A stretch of DNA of 64,000 nucleotides from Ephydatia muelleri (GCA_013339895.1 JABACO010000161.1:1-64000); one strand, 5' to 3'. Counted from the stretch's first letter, positions 11,966 to 23,147 are shown. Notes: generated by a model from the sequence alone, not told the origin. Numbers and translations are program-made.

Positions 11966-12188
11966 ACATCTTTTGTACAAAACCACATAATTAAAATCAT
12001 ATAAGGTTATTCAATATCTATCTTGCATTGATATACACATCTGGGGTTGTAAAGTACATCATAGATTAAAGAATACCTGGATACGAAACGCAGAGATAAT
12101 TAGAAATGATCCGCGTTTCGGCACGTGACTCTTTTGGTCTAATAAATTTACATGGCTATACCAGCTGCCGACACTGACTTGCTTATTG

Positions 12189-15100
12189 CAGAGGCGGATC
12201 CAGGGGGGGGGGGAAACTAGGGAATTCCCCCCCCCCGCTGGACCGTCAATAATAATATTCATTCAGTACATTGTAGACTCCATTACATAATCAATTTGCG
12301 TATGTGTTGATTACTTATTCAATGGATCGTGGCATCCGTTAGGCGCTAGCCGGTTCTACATCCTTTGATAAAGGCGCTATTACCCCTTTTGTTATCGACG
12401 TCATATTATTACGCCAGACAAAGACCCTTTCTCAAAAGCACTATACATCCTGTGTAAAGGCATTATTTTATACGTCTCAGTTCAGTGTGCGTTGCTGTTG
12501 TCGGATCACTTGTCAGTCATCTTATCAATTTCTCTCTGTTTTAACGGTAAGTGTAAATACATGCAGTGATGAAGTATTAATCTGCATGCTTATAGTATAC
12601 TAATAGAGTTTCAAAAGTCGAATTTCCAAGGTGTATACACAAGCAGACTAGGTAAGTTAATATAACGTGTAGCCCACATCGAATTCTTGTGCACGATGAA
12701 CCTTATATAGATGGAAAGTGGCACGAAACGGTGTGCCAAGGAGAAGGAAGGGGACAGAATATCCAAAGTTCGTAAACTATCGAGCGACATTCGATCTTTT
12801 TTTGAACAGCCAACGAACGCGAGCGGTGAATGTACAAGCGTACTGACACATGCATCAATACAACCCACTGATGCAGCACAGCTCGATTCTATATCTACGC
12901 TGCAAGCAGATTTATCAGAGCCTCCAAATGTTTTACTAGACCAAATGATATCAGATGAGGAGATTGATGAAGACGATGTGCAGGTCATCAGTAGCGTTGA
13001 TGACCAGTCTGCATGTTCTATACCATTTTTGGCAAATCACACAACTCCAAACAGTAGTAAACAAATTGAAAGCACCACTATTGAGTCTGTAGGGCACAAT
13101 TCTGCAGAAGCAGGATCAATAGAAGATAATGTAACAGATATTGGTTTGGTGATTTACGGAATTCCTCAACCTCAAAATGTTATGGAAAAATTACTCACAG
13201 AACAGCCTTCATTGCCTTCCATTTTGCCAGTACATGTATATGAAAAGGGTGGCAAAACTATAAAGCAATATTTCAGAAAAGCTTGGCTGAGTGAATACCA
13301 TTGGTTGGTATGGTCACCTTCAAAGGAAGGTGCATATTGTAAGTATTGCGTTCTATTTGCAAAAGTTCCACAGGGCAGGTGTCGTGGAGGTGGAGTATTA
13401 GGAAAATTGGTAGTCACACCATTCCAAGATTTTAAAAATGCAAAAGGAAGAGAAGGCGTTCTTGACAAGCATGAATCATATCAGTACCACAAAGATGCTG
13501 TGTTGATGGGCAAAGCTTTTCTGGAACAATGTAGAAATCCAGCTCTGCGTATAGATAATGTGTTGGATATGCAGTCACAAGAACTAATGAAGTCAAACCG
13601 ACTGGCCCTGAAAAGCATTGTTGAATGCATTATTTTCTGTGGAAAACAAGGCATCTCCTTTCGCGGGCACAGAGATGACTACACAGCAGATCCTAGTACG
13701 AATAAAGGAAATTTTTTGGCTTTGTTGGAATTCAGAGCCAGGACAGATGCAACACTTCAGGACTTCATTACAAATGCACCTAGAAATGCTTGTTATACGT
13801 CTAAAACAATTCAAAATGACATAATAGAACTTTGTGGAAACTATGTAAGGGAGTACACAAATGCAGCAGTTATGAAGGGTGGCTATTTTGCCATTATTGC
13901 TGATGAAGTAACTGACTCATCGAACAACCATACTGTACTTGGCATATGCAACAGAATGCTGGATATCAGCAATCCGGGCAATGTATTTGTCAAAGAGCAA
14001 CTGTTTGATTTTGTTCAACTAGAAAGAACAAATTCAGAATCTGTTTGCAAGAAATTAATGGAGTCCTACACGTTGCATAGCATTGATCTTAACAGAGTTA
14101 GAGCTCAAACGTATGACACTACGAGTTCAATGTCATCAGCAGCAAATGGAGTTAATGGCCGGTTCAGGGCATCATATCCAAAAGCCATTTATTTGCCTTG
14201 CAATGCACATATTTTGAATTTGTGCATCAGTGCTAGCTGCAAATTACAGCCAGTTCGGAACGTGATTGACACAATGAATGAGGCACATCTGTTTTTTCAC
14301 TATTCACCTAAAAGGCAGGCTTTTTTTGAGCGCGTATTAGAGGAATGCTGTCAGGATGTGAAGTTAGAGAAACTTAAAGGATTGTGTCGAACTCGATGGG
14401 TAGAGCGCCACGAAGCTTACGAAAACTTTAAGGAACTCTTCCCTGCAGTAATTATGACGATGGATATGATCTGCCATCCTCATATGTACAACAACCCATC
14501 ATTGAATGACTGGGCATGGGATAGGGAGACAAAGGACAAGGCTAATGGCATAGCATCATGCCTTAAGCGATTTGAAAATATCGCGTCTTTCGTAGTACAA
14601 AAAAGTGCTCTATACCCCCTTAAAGGCATCGCTGCCAAATTGCAACGCCGAGAACTGGACGTGTATGAGGCTTACCAACGGATTGACGACACTATAGCTC
14701 TCATACAACAATACAGAAATGAAATTGAAGTGTTTCATGACAAGGTGTACGATGAAGCAAAGGAGCTTGCGGAGGACATTGGAAGTACCGAAGAAAAGCC
14801 TAGAACTGTTAACGGGAGACAAATGCAACGTTGCAACATACCGGCAGAATCCACAACTGAGTATTTCAAGAGGAGTTTGACAATACCATTTTTGGATTAT
14901 CTATTATCTGAGATGAAGGAGCGCTTCTCTGTTACAAATAGACAGGCTGTTACATCAATACTGTCCTTGCTGCCCCAGATAGCTATCAAATGTGCACTGG
15001 ATTATAAACTGTTTTCATTTTATGAAAATGACCTTCCATCCTACTCCTCACTGCCCTCGGAACTGGATCACTGGGTTCTTTATTGGAGGAGAAAAATGGA

Positions 15101-15780
15101 AACATCTAGTCCACCTGAAACCTTAGTTAATTGCTACACACATGCAGACCCCGACATTTTCCCAAACATTCAAGTTCTTTTAAGTATTGGGTGCATATTT
15201 CCAGTTACAAGTTCAGAAGCGGAACGTTCTTTTTCTGTTCTTCGGAGGCTCAAAACGTCGTTGAGAAATAGAATGGGAGAAGAACGCCTAGCATCACTCG
15301 CATTAATGCATACAAATTACAATGTAACTATAGATCCTGAAATGATTGTTGAACGTTTTGTTAGAGCAAATCCAAGACGCCTATTCAGACCTTTGTATGA
15401 TGAGTAAAGCATTAAATCTAGTATACTGTGTCTATGATATGAGGCATTTTTTTCATTTTTGCAATCCACGCATGCGCGCGAGTGCGATTTGATATAGTAC
15501 GGCAGTATAGTAATTACATGCATGCAGGTATGCATGCATGCATATGCATATCTAGATAGGACTGGTTAGTTAAAGCCAGTAACTCCTGTCGTCTTACTAC
15601 AGTTCAATTATGCTATGTTTTGTTACTTAAAAAGTGCGAAAGTTGCAAAGCGGCTGGGGCGGAGCCCCAGACCCCGATGGGGGAGCTTACAGCGCTCCCC
15701 CATACCCCCTTGCTGGGGGGGCGTGTCCCTTGCCGCTATCACTTTCCCCCCCTCGCTCCGAAATCCTAGATCCGCCCCTG
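12189..15780 (+). mobile_element. Autonomous hAT transposon (3.6 kb)
   Basis: Ends are CAGAGGCGGATCCAGG on the left and the complement of CAGGGGCGGATCTAGG on the right, with runs of G or C just inside. The flanks share TATTG (12184-12188 and 15781-15785), a 5-base target duplication. It contains one long transposase frame at 12711-15407. It lies inside the outer element 12060-16497, so it is the younger of the two. Confidence 0.9.
12711..15407 (+). CDS. hAT transposase, ZMYM1/TTF zinc-finger type, 898 residues
   Basis: Catalyses cut-and-paste movement of hAT DNA transposons in the nucleus. The frame is open over its full length. Residues about 185-270 form the TTF-type zinc-finger region (AWLSEYHWLVW, then YCKYCVLF). 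A first acidic residue of the DDE core lies in IADEVTD near residue 396, followed by CNAHILNLC and RTRWVERHEA. The C-terminal dimerisation domain near residues 815-875 carries the hallmark SSEAERSFSVLRRLK and a following LASLALMH. The ATG lies right after TTATATAG, and GGTAAGTG occurs at 12546, so a 5' untranslated intron is plausible. Length and domain order match complete members. An intact frame and short target duplications suggest recent activity; a domesticated gene is less likely because the terminal repeats are kept. Confidence 0.93.
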   Translation: MESGTKRCAKEKEGDRISKVRKLSSDIRSFFEQPTNASGECTSVLTHASIQPTDAAQLDSISTLQADLSEPPNVLLDQMISDEEIDEDDVQVISSVDDQSACSIPFLANHTTPNSSKQIESTTIESVGHNSAEAGSIEDNVTDIGLVIYGIPQPQNVMEKLLTEQPSLPSILPVHVYEKGGKTIKQYFRKAWLSEYHWLVWSPSKEGAYCKYCVLFAKVPQGRCRGGGVLGKLVVTPFQDFKNAKGREGVLDKHESYQYHKDAVLMGKAFLEQCRNPALRIDNVLDMQSQELMKSNRLALKSIVECIIFCGKQGISFRGHRDDYTADPSTNKGNFLALLEFRARTDATLQDFITNAPRNACYTSKTIQNDIIELCGNYVREYTNAAVMKGGYFAIIADEVTDSSNNHTVLGICNRMLDISNPGNVFVKEQLFDFVQLERTNSESVCKKLMESYTLHSIDLNRVRAQTYDTTSSMSSAANGVNGRFRASYPKAIYLPCNAHILNLCISASCKLQPVRNVIDTMNEAHLFFHYSPKRQAFFERVLEECCQDVKLEKLKGLCRTRWVERHEAYENFKELFPAVIMTMDMICHPHMYNNPSLNDWAWDRETKDKANGIASCLKRFENIASFVVQKSALYPLKGIAAKLQRRELDVYEAYQRIDDTIALIQQYRNEIEVFHDKVYDEAKELAEDIGSTEEKPRTVNGRQMQRCNIPAESTTEYFKRSLTIPFLDYLLSEMKERFSVTNRQAVTSILSLLPQIAIKCALDYKLFSFYENDLPSYSSLPSELDHWVLYWRRKMETSSPPETLVNCYTHADPDIFPNIQVLLSIGCIFPVTSSEAERSFSVLRRLKTSLRNRMGEERLASLALMHTNYNVTIDPEMIVERFVRANPRRLFRPLYDE

Positions 15781-16504
15781 TATTGTGATACGAGCGATAC
15801 AGGAGACGATTACGGACACTAAGATACCTGGTACGCAGGCAGAAACACATCCTCTTAGCGAGTTGCTTACGATTTCCGATACCGTTGTTTTCAATACATT
15901 CGGACGGTTAAATTAAAATAACCCACAAAACTATAAGACATTTGTACATAACGTGTAACGTTGGTACACCTTTGACAGTATGCGTTCCACACAACAACTC
16001 TTTCTTAACAGTTATAAGCAAAATTGGACTTTGTTGCGTGAGTCTAGTTCACACACTATGTTCCGAAACAAGATGGGTCCACAACCTGTTCACAAAGCAG
16101 TTGTACCCACATGTTGAGGCCCCTTACAACGTATATACGTTCGTTCCACAGAGGGAATAATACACTTATTTGCTTATAGAAATGAATGGTTGGAAGCTTC
16201 TCTAAGTTGAGATGTATGTTCCGAAGAGGCAGAAATGATACATACGGTACCTACATAGAGTGTGCTTAGTGAATTGCGTGAACAGTACTTACTAACCTGG
16301 AAAGTAAGACCAGTGGGAGTACGAATATTGCCGAAAATATCGAAGTTTGTGTTGAACAGCAGTGAAAGTTGGGAAAAAAGCGTACGGTACAAAAGGGTTA
16401 ATCGAAACACACTAAGCTTCAAGGAGTTCGCCGCCTACAATTGACAATTCAATGGATCACGTGACGCGTTTCGTATCCAGGTATTCTTTAATCTATGAGT
16501 ACAT

Positions 16505-16800
16505 GTACAGGTCGACTCTCAATAACAACACCTTTGTTCCATATATATTTTAGTACATTAATCAACCTTACATTGTACATGTAATGTGCACAGCCAGTCA
16601 CAGGAATTAACTCAGCCGTAGCAAGAATGATATCTAACAGAACATGCACAATATAATGGTCTTGTAGATGTTCCTAGGTACATGTGTGCAATCATGTGCC
16701 TACTTAGCACCTAAGTGCTCAACCTCTCCCAGAGTTCAGTATCCAAATCTGACTGGTGCATGCCAGTCTCAGGGAGGATATCTTCTTTCAGTCTGTGGAG
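16505..16800. other. No gene seen
   Basis: Short spacer between the outer transposon and the Ty3/gypsy remains. No identifiable LTR end is seen. Confidence 0.45.
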
Positions 16801-16893
16801 TGGGCTCCTCAAAGTGGGTGGCTCCCATGACTGTGCACTGTGGTTTGCTGGTGGTCACTAAATGAGGGAGGGTTCCTGGCTGGGTTCTGGAAT

Positions 16894-17056
16894 GACTCCT
16901 CACTCTCCTGTGTCCATTGAAAGTGAGTGCCCTTTTGGTGTAGTGGAGCTGCAATGTCAGCAAACCTATTGATGTACTTGCAGTAGTATGAAGCGAGTCC
17001 AAGCACCTCTGCTTCATCCTTTGGCCGGGGCCATGCTGATGCTGCTGTCTGACGAC
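16894..17056 (-). repeat. Perfect 163-base inverted repeat, left arm
   Basis: Base-for-base reverse complement of 17125-17287 with a 68-base spacer. It encodes the RT/RNase H connection in the correct (minus) orientation for the Ty3/gypsy remnant. Confidence 0.95.
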
Positions 17057-17124
17057 ATTCCTTCTCTGGAGAAGGTATCCCCAAGGTACATGTATGTCAC
17101 CTGTGCCATTCCACTCTGACACTT

Positions 17125-17287
17125 GTCGTCAGACAGCAGCATCAGCATGGCCCCGGCCAAAGGATGAAGCAGAGGTGCTTGGACTCGCTTCATACTACTG
17201 CAAGTACATCAATAGGTTTGCTGACATTGCAGCTCCACTACACCAAAAGGGCACTCACTTTCAATGGACACAGGAGAGTGAGGAGTC
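17125..17287 (+). repeat. Perfect 163-base inverted repeat, right arm
   Basis: Reverse-complement partner of 16894-17056. It lies backwards within the element, directly after the REAGLT coding end and before the spacer, so it is the extra copy. No mismatch was seen across the full arm. Confidence 0.95.
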
Positions 17288-18434
17288 AGTCCTGCCTCTC
17301 TCAAGCATTTGAATGCTTGCTCCAGATGCTCTTGTGCAGTGATCAGGGCATCATCGATGTAGGTAGTGACAAATGGCAGTCCTCGCATCACCACATCCCA
17401 TGAGTCTCTGGAATGTGCTGGGAGCTCCACACAAGCCAAAACGGAACTGGAACAGCCCTGTTCCAGGACCAGGTGAGAATGCTGTCCTTTGGGTCCACTG
17501 GTACTTGCCAGTACCCACACTGGAGGTCCAATATGCTGAAGACAGTTGCCCCTGACAAGCAGTCCTGGACTTCATCAATTAGGGGAAGTGGGTAGGCATC
17601 CCTTGTCCTCTTGTTTACCTTGCGGTAGTCCACACACAATCGAATTTCTCCTGTCTTCTTCCTGGTGTAGACCGCAGGTGCTTGCCATGAGCTGCTGCTT
17701 TCAACAATGATCCCTTTCTTCAGCACATCATTCATCTGCTCCTGAATTTCTTGCTGGAAGTGTGCTGGTATCCTCCTGGGTGGGACTCTTGCTGGAGACC
17801 CCACCGTGTTTATTTGATGACAGGCCAGCTTGGTCAGCCCAGGGGTCTTGACGAATTGGTCTCTTGCCTGTCGCACTGTGTCTTCAGAACAAGGCCTGAC
17901 GAATCATGGGACTTCAGCATCTGCCAGCTCATTGAAGATAGGGATTGCACACTCGTCCGTCTCATCTGAAGCTGGGATGCCACAATGCACACCTTTGCTC
18001 TCCTTTCTCGCTCTGCTTTCCGTATTGCCTGCAGTGGTTCTGGTTCTGGTAGTGGTGCTGGTACTGTGCTCACAGTTGTCAGCCTTTTCTATCTAGCGAA
18101 GGTGACTGACACGGGCGAGGTAGTGAAGACCAGTACCAGGTCTTGTTGCTGCAGGAAATCAACCTCGAGAATGAATTGTGAGATCAGCTGTTCCACCACG
18201 ATGAAACTGTGCTCCGATATCTCTTCTATGCCGCTTAGCTTCACTGCCGCCTTGACGTTGTTCACAATGGGGAGCTCTTCTCCGCCTGCCGAGACCAGCC
18301 TTAGCTTTGGCATATCGCCAGCACTTGTTCCGTTGAAGCGTTTTGCAATATCGTGCTTGACAAGCGATACTGAGTTCAATTCCACCTCGGGGTCCACCCA
18401 ATTTCCTCCCCTAGTTGTATTCATCATAGCACGG

Positions 18435-18595
18435 TAAGCGGTGGCCTGTAAGTACACATGAGTGGAGGGATTGATTGTCCTATGTTTTTGAGGTGTCCAG
18501 ACAAATCTTCACCACTGAAAGCAAGATGTGTCAGCTGAGCGTCAGTAATCTACAGACACGATGAACCAAACAATTGAGTACATTACTGGTTATTC
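18435..18595 (+). repeat. Dispersed repeat, copy 2
   Basis: Matches 11740-11965 in the same orientation, with an internal deletion around AAGCA/AGATGTGTCAGC. It abuts the 5' side of the Ty3/gypsy protease remnant. Confidence 0.75.
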
Positions 18596-18775
18596 AGTAA
18601 ATTTGATTTTGTAAATTTATTTTAGTAAATTAATCAGCCTTACTTCCAAAATTCGGTGAGTTGAGTCAGAGGTTGGGTGGTGTGTAAGTGGTAGTGCCAC
18701 TAAAATGGCCAACCCGATATCGCTACAGTGTGTTGGTATTGTATTTTTACCCGCGCGAAGTCTATCGAAGACTTA

Positions 18776-19414
18776 TACCCCGTTTACACGACTCAATTTT
18801 TCCGTGCCAGCACGATACGCTACGGCTCGGCACGGTACGGTTCGGTTAAAATTTGACGTGTAAACCCTGTCAAAACCGTGCCGTACCGAGCCGAGCCAGC
18901 ACGGTTGCAATAACCGGGCTACCCGGCACGGCACGGCTCGATTGTGGTAGATTAGCAATTGAGCATGCGTAGAACTGGTTTCCATAGTATTAAAATGGTG
19001 GATTGGACGAATTAAACGACGAAACAAACGGTTGATAAAGATTTGGGGAGAGGAATCGATACAAGTGCAACTGGAAAGCTGTAAAAAAAATCAATTGGTG
19101 TACAACAAGATCGGTACTGAGGCCATTTGAGGTGTATTGGATGGCCATTGCCATAATATTGTGTATGTTACGAGAAAAACGAGAAAATATAATCGCTCTC
19201 CTTTTGTGCATCTGGTGCCTCCTTTTCTCGATTGCACGGAACGTTGTAAACAAGGCATCCATTTTGATTTCTGGCAATGAAACTACGGAATTGCTTTTAA
19301 AAAACCATTCTATACCACATAGCCAAAAACGCGTATAAACGTTACTCGATAACTGTTCCGTACCTTGCCATGCTGAGCCGTTCCGTACCGCGCCATCGTC
19401 GTGTAAACGCGGTA
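18776..19414. mobile_element. Harbinger-like non-autonomous element, TTA flanks
   Basis: Ends are TACCCCGTTTACACGAC and, on the complement, TACCGCGTTTACACGAC. TTA flanks both sides (18773-18775 and 19415-19417), as expected for PIF/Harbinger. The inside is rich in GGCACGG-type subterminal words in both directions. The right arm of duplication A lacks it: the flanking words GAAGT and GTGTTAGGATTAGAGCGAGG lie close together there. A minus-strand frame of about 100 residues (19278-18990, starting MDALFTTFRAIEKRRHQ) is not recognised. Confidence 0.8.
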
Positions 19415-19859
19415 TTAGTTTTGGGGTTGGTGTTAGGATTAGAGCGAGGTCATTCAGAATAGATAGGAAAACTATCGCCACTCCGCGAACTACGAGTACG
19501 TCTGGCTTAGCTAGAGTGGGAAAAAGGCGGACACTGTAGCAAAGCATCACTACTCTCGTCCCCAGACAACATACTCCCCTTCTCATTCACTTCGTTCAGC
19601 CGACAAAACATGCAGCATCTCTACATGTATTGGCATAAATCTCTATTTTTCCTTTCCTTGTAATCGTAACAGTACAATTTTGATACAATTTGAAAATAAG
19701 TCATAATTAAAAATACCTTTTTGGGCTTGTAGAAGTTTGCAAATCATGTTTCATAGCTAATGTTACCATCAAACGTCATAAGGTCAAAGTGATTTCTGTG
19801 TAACAAACCATGAACATAATGTCTACGAGGTAACACAGGGCATCACGTGTTGCATGCCA

Positions 19860-21000
19860 TTTATGGACAGCTTACACAAACCCATCTGGCCTCATGTGAT
19901 TTGCACCTCTCAAGGTACTTCATGTTTAAACTTTCCGACAATTTGTAATATTTATGTCAGCAGATGTAAATATTTTCTTGACACAAGTGCCCCATTACAT
20001 CATAATGACATACTTGTACACCTAACAATACTTGTTTCCTACTAGCAAACAGCATTTGGCATGCATCCATGTAGTATATCCTCGCAAAGACAATTAAGTG
20101 ATACCTGAAAGTGATAAAGTGTTTTATGGCTGCTGGAGGAATTATTGTAGCTGAAAAGCGCAAATGACATGGACGATCTTCGGGGCATGATCAGTCATTT
20201 TTGACCTGTTTTTCACTCTAGTGTGGTGATATCCCATCGCTTACCAGATTCACAAGGTTATTTACCTATTGTTGGTCCAAAAACTCGTTTGTGTGTCAGT
20301 CGTCACACAATTGAACATCTGCATATTGTTGTCTATCATCTGGTTTCACTACTGTAAGAAAATGCGGAGTGTAAACAAACGTAATCTCGTCCCCAGACCA
20401 ACATACTCATTAGATGAATACATTCGGGGCCATAGATCTGTGTGAAAAAAGATTCCTTCTAATTCGCTTCGTTCAGCCAACAGAAACACGCGCATCATCT
20501 TCTTCGTGTATTGGCACAAATCACGATTTTGTCCTTTGTAACAGTATGTAGGATTTGAAAATAAGTCACTTGTGGGTTGTAGAAGTTTCCATATGATGTT
20601 TCAGATCTGGCATAATGATGCAATTGCTGTTACAAAGTTTTAACCCCACCATGGCAGGTTATGATGTTGTTGCAGAATGTGATATTGCTATTACTTTTGG
20701 ATGGCATCAGAAAAGGTATGTGCATATTCTAAGATGCATGTGCGCACATATCCTTCCATCTTCACATCATACACTGAGTGCATGATGTACATTTCATGCA
20801 CACCAGCATACTTTGCTTTTTATCACCACCACTGCTCCCTACATGGAAGTTGAGCATTCTATGTACTACATGTTCACACTGTGACCTTAATGTCTTGTGG
20901 TCCCAATGATTACGGGGTTAACCCAAATATAATTTTGATTATATACTTCATTTACTACCAAATAACGATGAGTGGAACGTCACTACATATATTTACATTG
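19860..21000. other. Non-coding part of duplication A left arm
   Basis: Matches 49740-50970 in reverse complement. No exon-like stretch is conserved between the two arms here, which argues against a hidden coding exon. Confidence 0.5.
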
Positions 21001-21020
21001 AATATATATCTACCTTTGCC

Positions 21021-22338
21021 CAGAGATAATATATAGAGGGATTGGAAACTAATCACGTGCGCCATAGACTTAGGCATTTTTAACGCGCGCGATCCTCGCA
21101 AGCATGAATCACATCTTAGTATATACCAAAAAGGGGGCGGATTTTGTACTTTGAATACAAGTCTTGAATGCCACATGGTAACTAACTACCCTTTTTCGAT
21201 TTTAATACAGGCAGCTTATAGAAAATCCACCATTGATTCATTAGGCGCTGCTAGATTTGGTGTAAAAAAATGACTCATATATGGAGAACGAAAATTAGCT
21301 TTTTTTTTACTTGCGGGGGAGAATCCGCTGATCTAGACGAGCTGTTATCGTCTTGTTTGGTATATATACTTCATATAGGCTATTGTGTGCCCATCGCTTT
21401 CGTTTTGGCGCATAGCGTCCTTGTAACCCTCACAATCACATTTCCTATACCTTTAGTTTGTGGGGGAGCTACGCCGTTGTGATACGGAACCGACTGGTTT
21501 TGGTACATTAGTTTGACAGTGCAGTGTTGGTTGTGTGCCCATCACATGTTTTTAAAGCCAAACGTGTCCCATTTGTTTAGTGAAATGCTATAAAGGTGAT
21601 GATGGGAGAAAGAAAATTTAAACGCCGGAACATTAAGAACGCGGGGAGAAAGAAGAGTGCATCTTTGAAGCTGATTGTGGCTATTCCTCGCAATCATATT
21701 AAGGCTGCAGTTTCAGAAGGCTTAGCTCTATCTCAGCTTGTTCCAGAATCCGGCCTTAAGTCCTGTGGATATGTTGTCTGAGGTTGTTCCGGAGTCCCTA
21801 CGTCCTGTCGAATCACTCCCTGTCTGTTTACCCAGTCTCTTTTAACAGCTGGTTTGGTAGAATCTTTGTATTCTTTTATAACAGGATAGCTAGAGTGACA
21901 CTTCCTACATCATGGGTGGTTTTCAATTCAGATGGATCATCTATGTCCATATCCAAGTTAGTGTCACAAGGCAGTGGCAAGGCAGCAACAATTGCCATGT
22001 CAGTGGTTATTGACATGGACATGCAGTGGTGTATTCACACCTTGCATAGGCCTCTGCATGTTCCAATGTGTTCACTTCTTAGTGGTATGCCAATCTTGCT
22101 AAACTCAGTTGACAGTGTCTTCAAAATTCTTAATTTCTTGGACAACACCAAATTCTGTGCTGGCAATCCTGATAAGGTTTTAGTAGCTGTTTGGTACCAG
22201 CAAATGCTTTCTCTACATGGTTGTTCAGGTAATTGTGATAGCTCTGGTCATAGCAACTTGTACGGATTCTTTCCAGGAGTGCGCGCGTTGATTGGTGTTG
22301 ATTGGCTGTGTTTCCAATCCCTCTATATATTATCTCTG
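21021..22338. mobile_element. DNA transposon, 7-base target duplication (1.3 kb)
   Basis: Terminal inverted repeats begin CAGAGATAATATATAGAGGG and continue through ATTGGAAAC. The word CTTTGCC flanks it on both sides (21014-21020 and 22339-22345). The other arm of duplication A has a single CTTTGCC followed by TAAGAG near 49725 on the minus strand, which is the empty site. Inside, + frames at 21596-21781 and 21784-22374 have a basic stretch (ERKFKRRNIKNAGRKK) and FCAGNPDKVLVAVW. The latter recalls the Cys-x-Gly-Asn-x-Asp segments seen in some animal transposon-encoded proteins; this resemblance is weak and from memory. Confidence 0.8.
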
Positions 22339-22374
22339 CTTTGCCTAAGAGATGTTCCGCAAAATATGTATTAG
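21596..22374 (+). pseudogene. Probable transposon-encoded protein remnant
   Basis: Two adjacent frames separated by a stop, inside and slightly beyond the 7-base-duplication element. The first has a Lys/Arg-rich region that could bind DNA. The second, about 185 residues, has no full domain that I recognise. It runs past the element's right end, so its terminal residues are not functional. It is best read as the decayed product of the element. Confidence 0.4.
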
Positions 22375-22675
22375 TGTAAAGTGATAGTTGCGCAAATGTA
22401 GCCCCCTTTTAAAAGAAATATGCCATTTGTGTGCTTTTTTTGCACATGCGCAGCTTGTGATCATTCACCTGATGACCTGGTAAATATATACAGTAATCTT
22501 AAGTACACAAATAAAAACCAAGTTTGTAAGTACCTTGAGGGCACAAACGTCTCAGGTTTTAAATGCATACTGAAGCGAGAGATTACTGTACTAACTAATA
22601 CAACCTTTATCGTTTACTCAGTTGGCCAATAACTTTGTTTTGTGCGAATTGTGACATCCAAAAGGCTCGTGGTTA

Positions 22676-22676
<1 letters not shown>

Positions 22677-22705
<29 letters not shown>
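22677..22705. repeat. Poly-C tract
   Basis: About 29 consecutive C. The reverse-complement arm has a poly-G run at about 49654-49672, so the tract predates the duplication but has changed length. Confidence 0.95.
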
Positions 22706-22706
<1 letters not shown>

Positions 22707-23147
22707 TTCGGACCGCAAGACATTAATTTGACATTGATGTGGGAAAATAAAATAACTACCCAAGATGCTAATACTGACATGCAATATTGTTATATTCTAT
22801 TTACAAACTGTTTAGGACCATTTGAAGTTCATGGCTGCACCCTCCCATCTTGTCTTCCGTGTTTTTCTTACATAAGTGCCTTACTACATGTACGTCACTC
22901 TTTCGAGCTTCTAGTGGGCAATGTTCTGTTTTCTTGTATGCCTCGTGTGTAATGGGCCGTTAAAATAGTATCTGTTTGTGTCCTGAAGGAGTTTGCTTTA
23001 TTGGCTACCAATTAAAATCATCGGGCTGATACAAAAGTGCATCTTAAGAGCAACAAACATGTGATGTCATTCTTATATTATGATTGATCAAGCCGACACT
23101 TAAATGGTTGAAAACTTGAAAGTAGTAATACGTGTTTTTCTCTCCAG

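Larger units (their letters stand above)
12060..16497. mobile_element. Outer DNA transposon, interrupted by the hAT element
   Basis: Bases 12060-12091 and 16466-16497 form a perfect 32-base terminal inverted repeat beginning CATAGATTAAAGAATACC. The 7-base word AGTACAT flanks it on both sides (12053-12059 and 16498-16504). Removing the nested element (12189-15780) leaves an outer element of about 846 bases with no recognisable transposase, so it is non-autonomous. The superfamily is not assigned; a 7-base duplication also occurs at 21021-22338, whose ends start CAGAGATAATAT. Confidence 0.85.
16809..18457 (-). pseudogene. Ty3/gypsy pol remnant (protease, RT, RNase H start)
   Basis: Reading down the minus strand, the order is that of Ty3/gypsy pol. 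About 18457-18089 encodes a retropepsin-like C-terminal part (LRLVSAGGEELPIV, then FILEVDFLQQQ). 17876-17400 encodes reverse transcriptase fingers and palm (SSWQAPAVYTRKKTGEIRLC, DYRKVNKRT, FSILDLQCGYWQV). About 17520-17290 holds the catalytic YIDD box and HLEQAFKCLREAGLT. 17084-16809 gives GLASYYCKYINRFADIAAPL and the RNase H entry. The parts sit in different frames, and an inverted copy of one piece interrupts them, so the element is dead. No LTRs, gag zinc knuckle or integrase were found. Confidence 0.88.
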
